A stretch of DNA of 64,000 nucleotides from Rhizophagus clarus (lineage: Eukaryota; Glomeromycota; Glomeromycetes; Glomerales; Glomeraceae). Below, piece after piece: positions 62,301 through 64,000 of the stretch. The stretch lies in assembly GCA_015698045.1 (NCBI GenBank), contig BLAL01000300.1:994501-1058500 (forward strand). Direction: 5' to 3'. Both the position numbers and the translations under genes were made by a program. Positions within the stretch are counted from its first letter, which is position 1. Each line of letters opens with the position of its first letter. The notes below the pieces were generated by a model. It saw nothing but the letters and a program-made list of their open reading frames with translations, was not told the origin of the DNA and searched no databases.

Positions 62301-63520
62301 AATTGTCAAAGGTTCATAGTTCATAATAATTCGTGATGTTTTATAAATATTTTCGAAATAAGTATAAAGTTTGAATTTCTTTTTCTTTAAAGCCTTCCTT
62401 TTATTTTGAAATAAGCCTCGAAATTTAAATCATTATTTTTCCTTGCATTGAATCAACGAATTTCGAAATGCTGTCTTCGAATCCTTTGAAATAATGTGTA
62501 AAATAAATATTACTACTCAATTAAGTCATGGCAAAAGTTTCACGAGAATGCTTTTCGAGAAAAAAATAAGAATAGTTAAATTCTTATATAATATTTATCG
62601 TTTAAGACAGAAACCACCGATATTTATTTTAAAAGATTCCGATAATCATGAATGTTTAGGCTTTGCGATATAATAAGTAAGCCACAGAATAAAATAAAAT
62701 ATAAATATAAATAACCTTAATTGAATTTATTGTACGATTGCTGCGCAAACAATAAATTTACATAATATGAAATAATTATTACGCCATTTTTAAAATTACA
62801 TTACGTTTTTATTTTTATTTAGGTAAGTCGTGTGATTAAAAAAATAACGCTGCGGTTTTACTAATAATGTAACTTGTTAAGGTATAATTCTGGCAAAATT
62901 ATAAATGTAATTCAATTTTTACATGATTCGTGAAATTAGACCTTTAGAGAAGAAATATTGGAAAATTTTATTAAATCAATTCACATGAATTATCTAAATA
63001 ATTCGTAATATCAACAGGAATAATGCATTATATTAAAATTTTAATAACGCTCTCTTATTGTTAGAAGGAATAGCAATAATTGAATATTGGCACATGTTTC
63101 TTAACTATAGCTACCTCGTCGAGTCCTAATCCAAAAGACAAAGTTTAGGACTATATACATAGTGAAATCTATTTATACTTTCGATGACGTAAATGATTGC
63201 CATTTGTCACGAGATATCATTATAATTACTTTTATGTCTTTTTTGACTTTTTTGTGGAATCTGTGGAATCAATATTATGCACATATTGCATAAAATCACA
63301 TAATTAAATATATCCAATATTATTTTATTGTATAATGAACAATTATAGAAATTATAAAAGAATTTTTTTTTTTTTTTAAAATCTGAATTTTTCTCCTACA
63401 TTCAAACAAAAAACGAACTTTGTTCTCTTTCTTTGTTTCATAAATCTTATAATAAACCTATTTTTTTTTTTCAAAAAAAAAAAATTTCTCTGTTAATATT
63501 ATTTTCTTTTTACTTCAAAG
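62301..63520. other. Intergenic between divergent genes
   Basis: AT-rich. T and A runs at 63361-63485 directly precede the last gene. No other gene is seen. Confidence 0.65.
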
Positions 63521-64000
63521 ATGGAAGTTTATAAAACATATCACTTTGACACAAAATGTCAACGAATATCCTCTGCAGCATACCTACGAGAATTATTATA
63601 TTCTATGTTTACCATGCTTCAACAGTCAAGAGCACCATATATTCCTCATCCTGCACCAAAATTTTCGACAAAGACTAACGTAAGTGAACGAGACACTATT
63701 GCTTATCAAATACTTCTTACTTGGCAAGAATTTCACGAAAAACTTATACAAAGTTTGGAAAAAGAAACCATTTCTTCATGGACACGAGAAGAATTATTAA
63801 TCTGGTGGCACATGACAAGGTTTCTTCACGCATGTTTAATGGAATTCGCATCTAAAAATGGGTGGGGAACTACCTTTAAATATATTGAAAACCCAGAAAA
63901 TCTTTTAAAACAATATAAAAATTGTGAAAATACGTTTAGAACCGATTCATATTATTCAAATTCAATCCATCCAAGTTATAATGAATTATTTGGCGGATTT
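63521..64000 (+). CDS. N-terminal part of an unidentified protein, cut by the window edge
   Basis: ATG at 63521 opens a frame that stays open for 160 codons to the window end. It starts MEVYKTYHFDTKCQRISSAA. The composition is mixed and coding-like, with Trp-rich segments (SWTREELLIWWHMTRFLHAC, NGWGTTF) and no signal peptide or transmembrane helix. I do not recognise the family. An internal GTAAGT at 63681 could be a donor, but the frame stays open across it, so I read through. Confidence 0.75.
   Translation, partial: MEVYKTYHFDTKCQRISSAAYLRELLYSMFTMLQQSRAPYIPHPAPKFSTKTNVSERDTIAYQILLTWQEFHEKLIQSLEKETISSWTREELLIWWHMTRFLHACLMEFASKNGWGTTFKYIENPENLLKQYKNCENTFRTDSYYSNSIHPSYNELFGGF

Overview
The window looks like nuclear DNA of an arbuscular mycorrhizal fungus, most likely a Rhizophagus-type Glomeromycotina. 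The reasons are a very AT-rich composition, short fungal introns with GTAAGT/GTATGT donors and YAG acceptors, Crinkler (CRN)-type effector debris, and several protein families I associate with Rhizophagus. The organism call is inference.

Layout. 1-6.7 kb: tandem repeats, then a broken Crinkler gene (2067-3448, +) and a second broken multi-exon gene (3986-5958, -), followed by a cluster of nested hairpins that share a TCTTGCGA motif (6166-6320). 7.26-8.63 kb: a DNA element with terminal inverted repeats (TIRs) and a purine-rich interior. 10.4-32.0 kb: the gene-bearing core. It holds a vacuolar-type Ca2+/H+ exchanger (+), an M18 aspartyl aminopeptidase with 14 exons (+), a 13-exon secreted/membrane protein (-), a fusion of a sugar-nucleotide epimerase with two glycosyltransferases (-), and two tandem SAM-dependent methyltransferase paralogues (+). 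All exon phases in these genes close to intact reading frames. 33.3-34.3 kb: a decayed gene.

34.3-57 kb: a transposon graveyard. I can define a mariner-like element carrying a second TIR element inside it, an ORF1-only retroelement bounded by a 16-bp target duplication, a small 8-bp-TSD DNA element with subterminal motif repeats, a decayed DDE-type transposase-like gene (44.0-49.6 kb) split by another TIR element, a retrotransposon RNase H fragment, and several minisatellites. 57-61.2 kb: mostly featureless sequence plus two broken genes on the minus strand, one CRN-associated. 61.8-62.2 kb: a small secreted protein built of DDKDGY repeats. 63.5-64 kb: the start of an unidentified gene that runs off the window.

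The most unusual theme is in the mobile DNA. Three elements (7.3, 37.0 and 53.5 kb) share an architecture: a CACGTG palindrome near the ends, one or more very short exon-like segments framed by consensus splice sites, and then about 1 kb of pyrimidine-rich strand. Separately, two related ~105-bp tandem arrays (38.4 and 44.6 kb) repeat an acceptor-miniexon-donor unit. The intact genes do not form one obvious pathway. The epimerase-glycosyltransferase fusion and the large membrane protein fit cell-surface work, while the exchanger and aminopeptidase are housekeeping.
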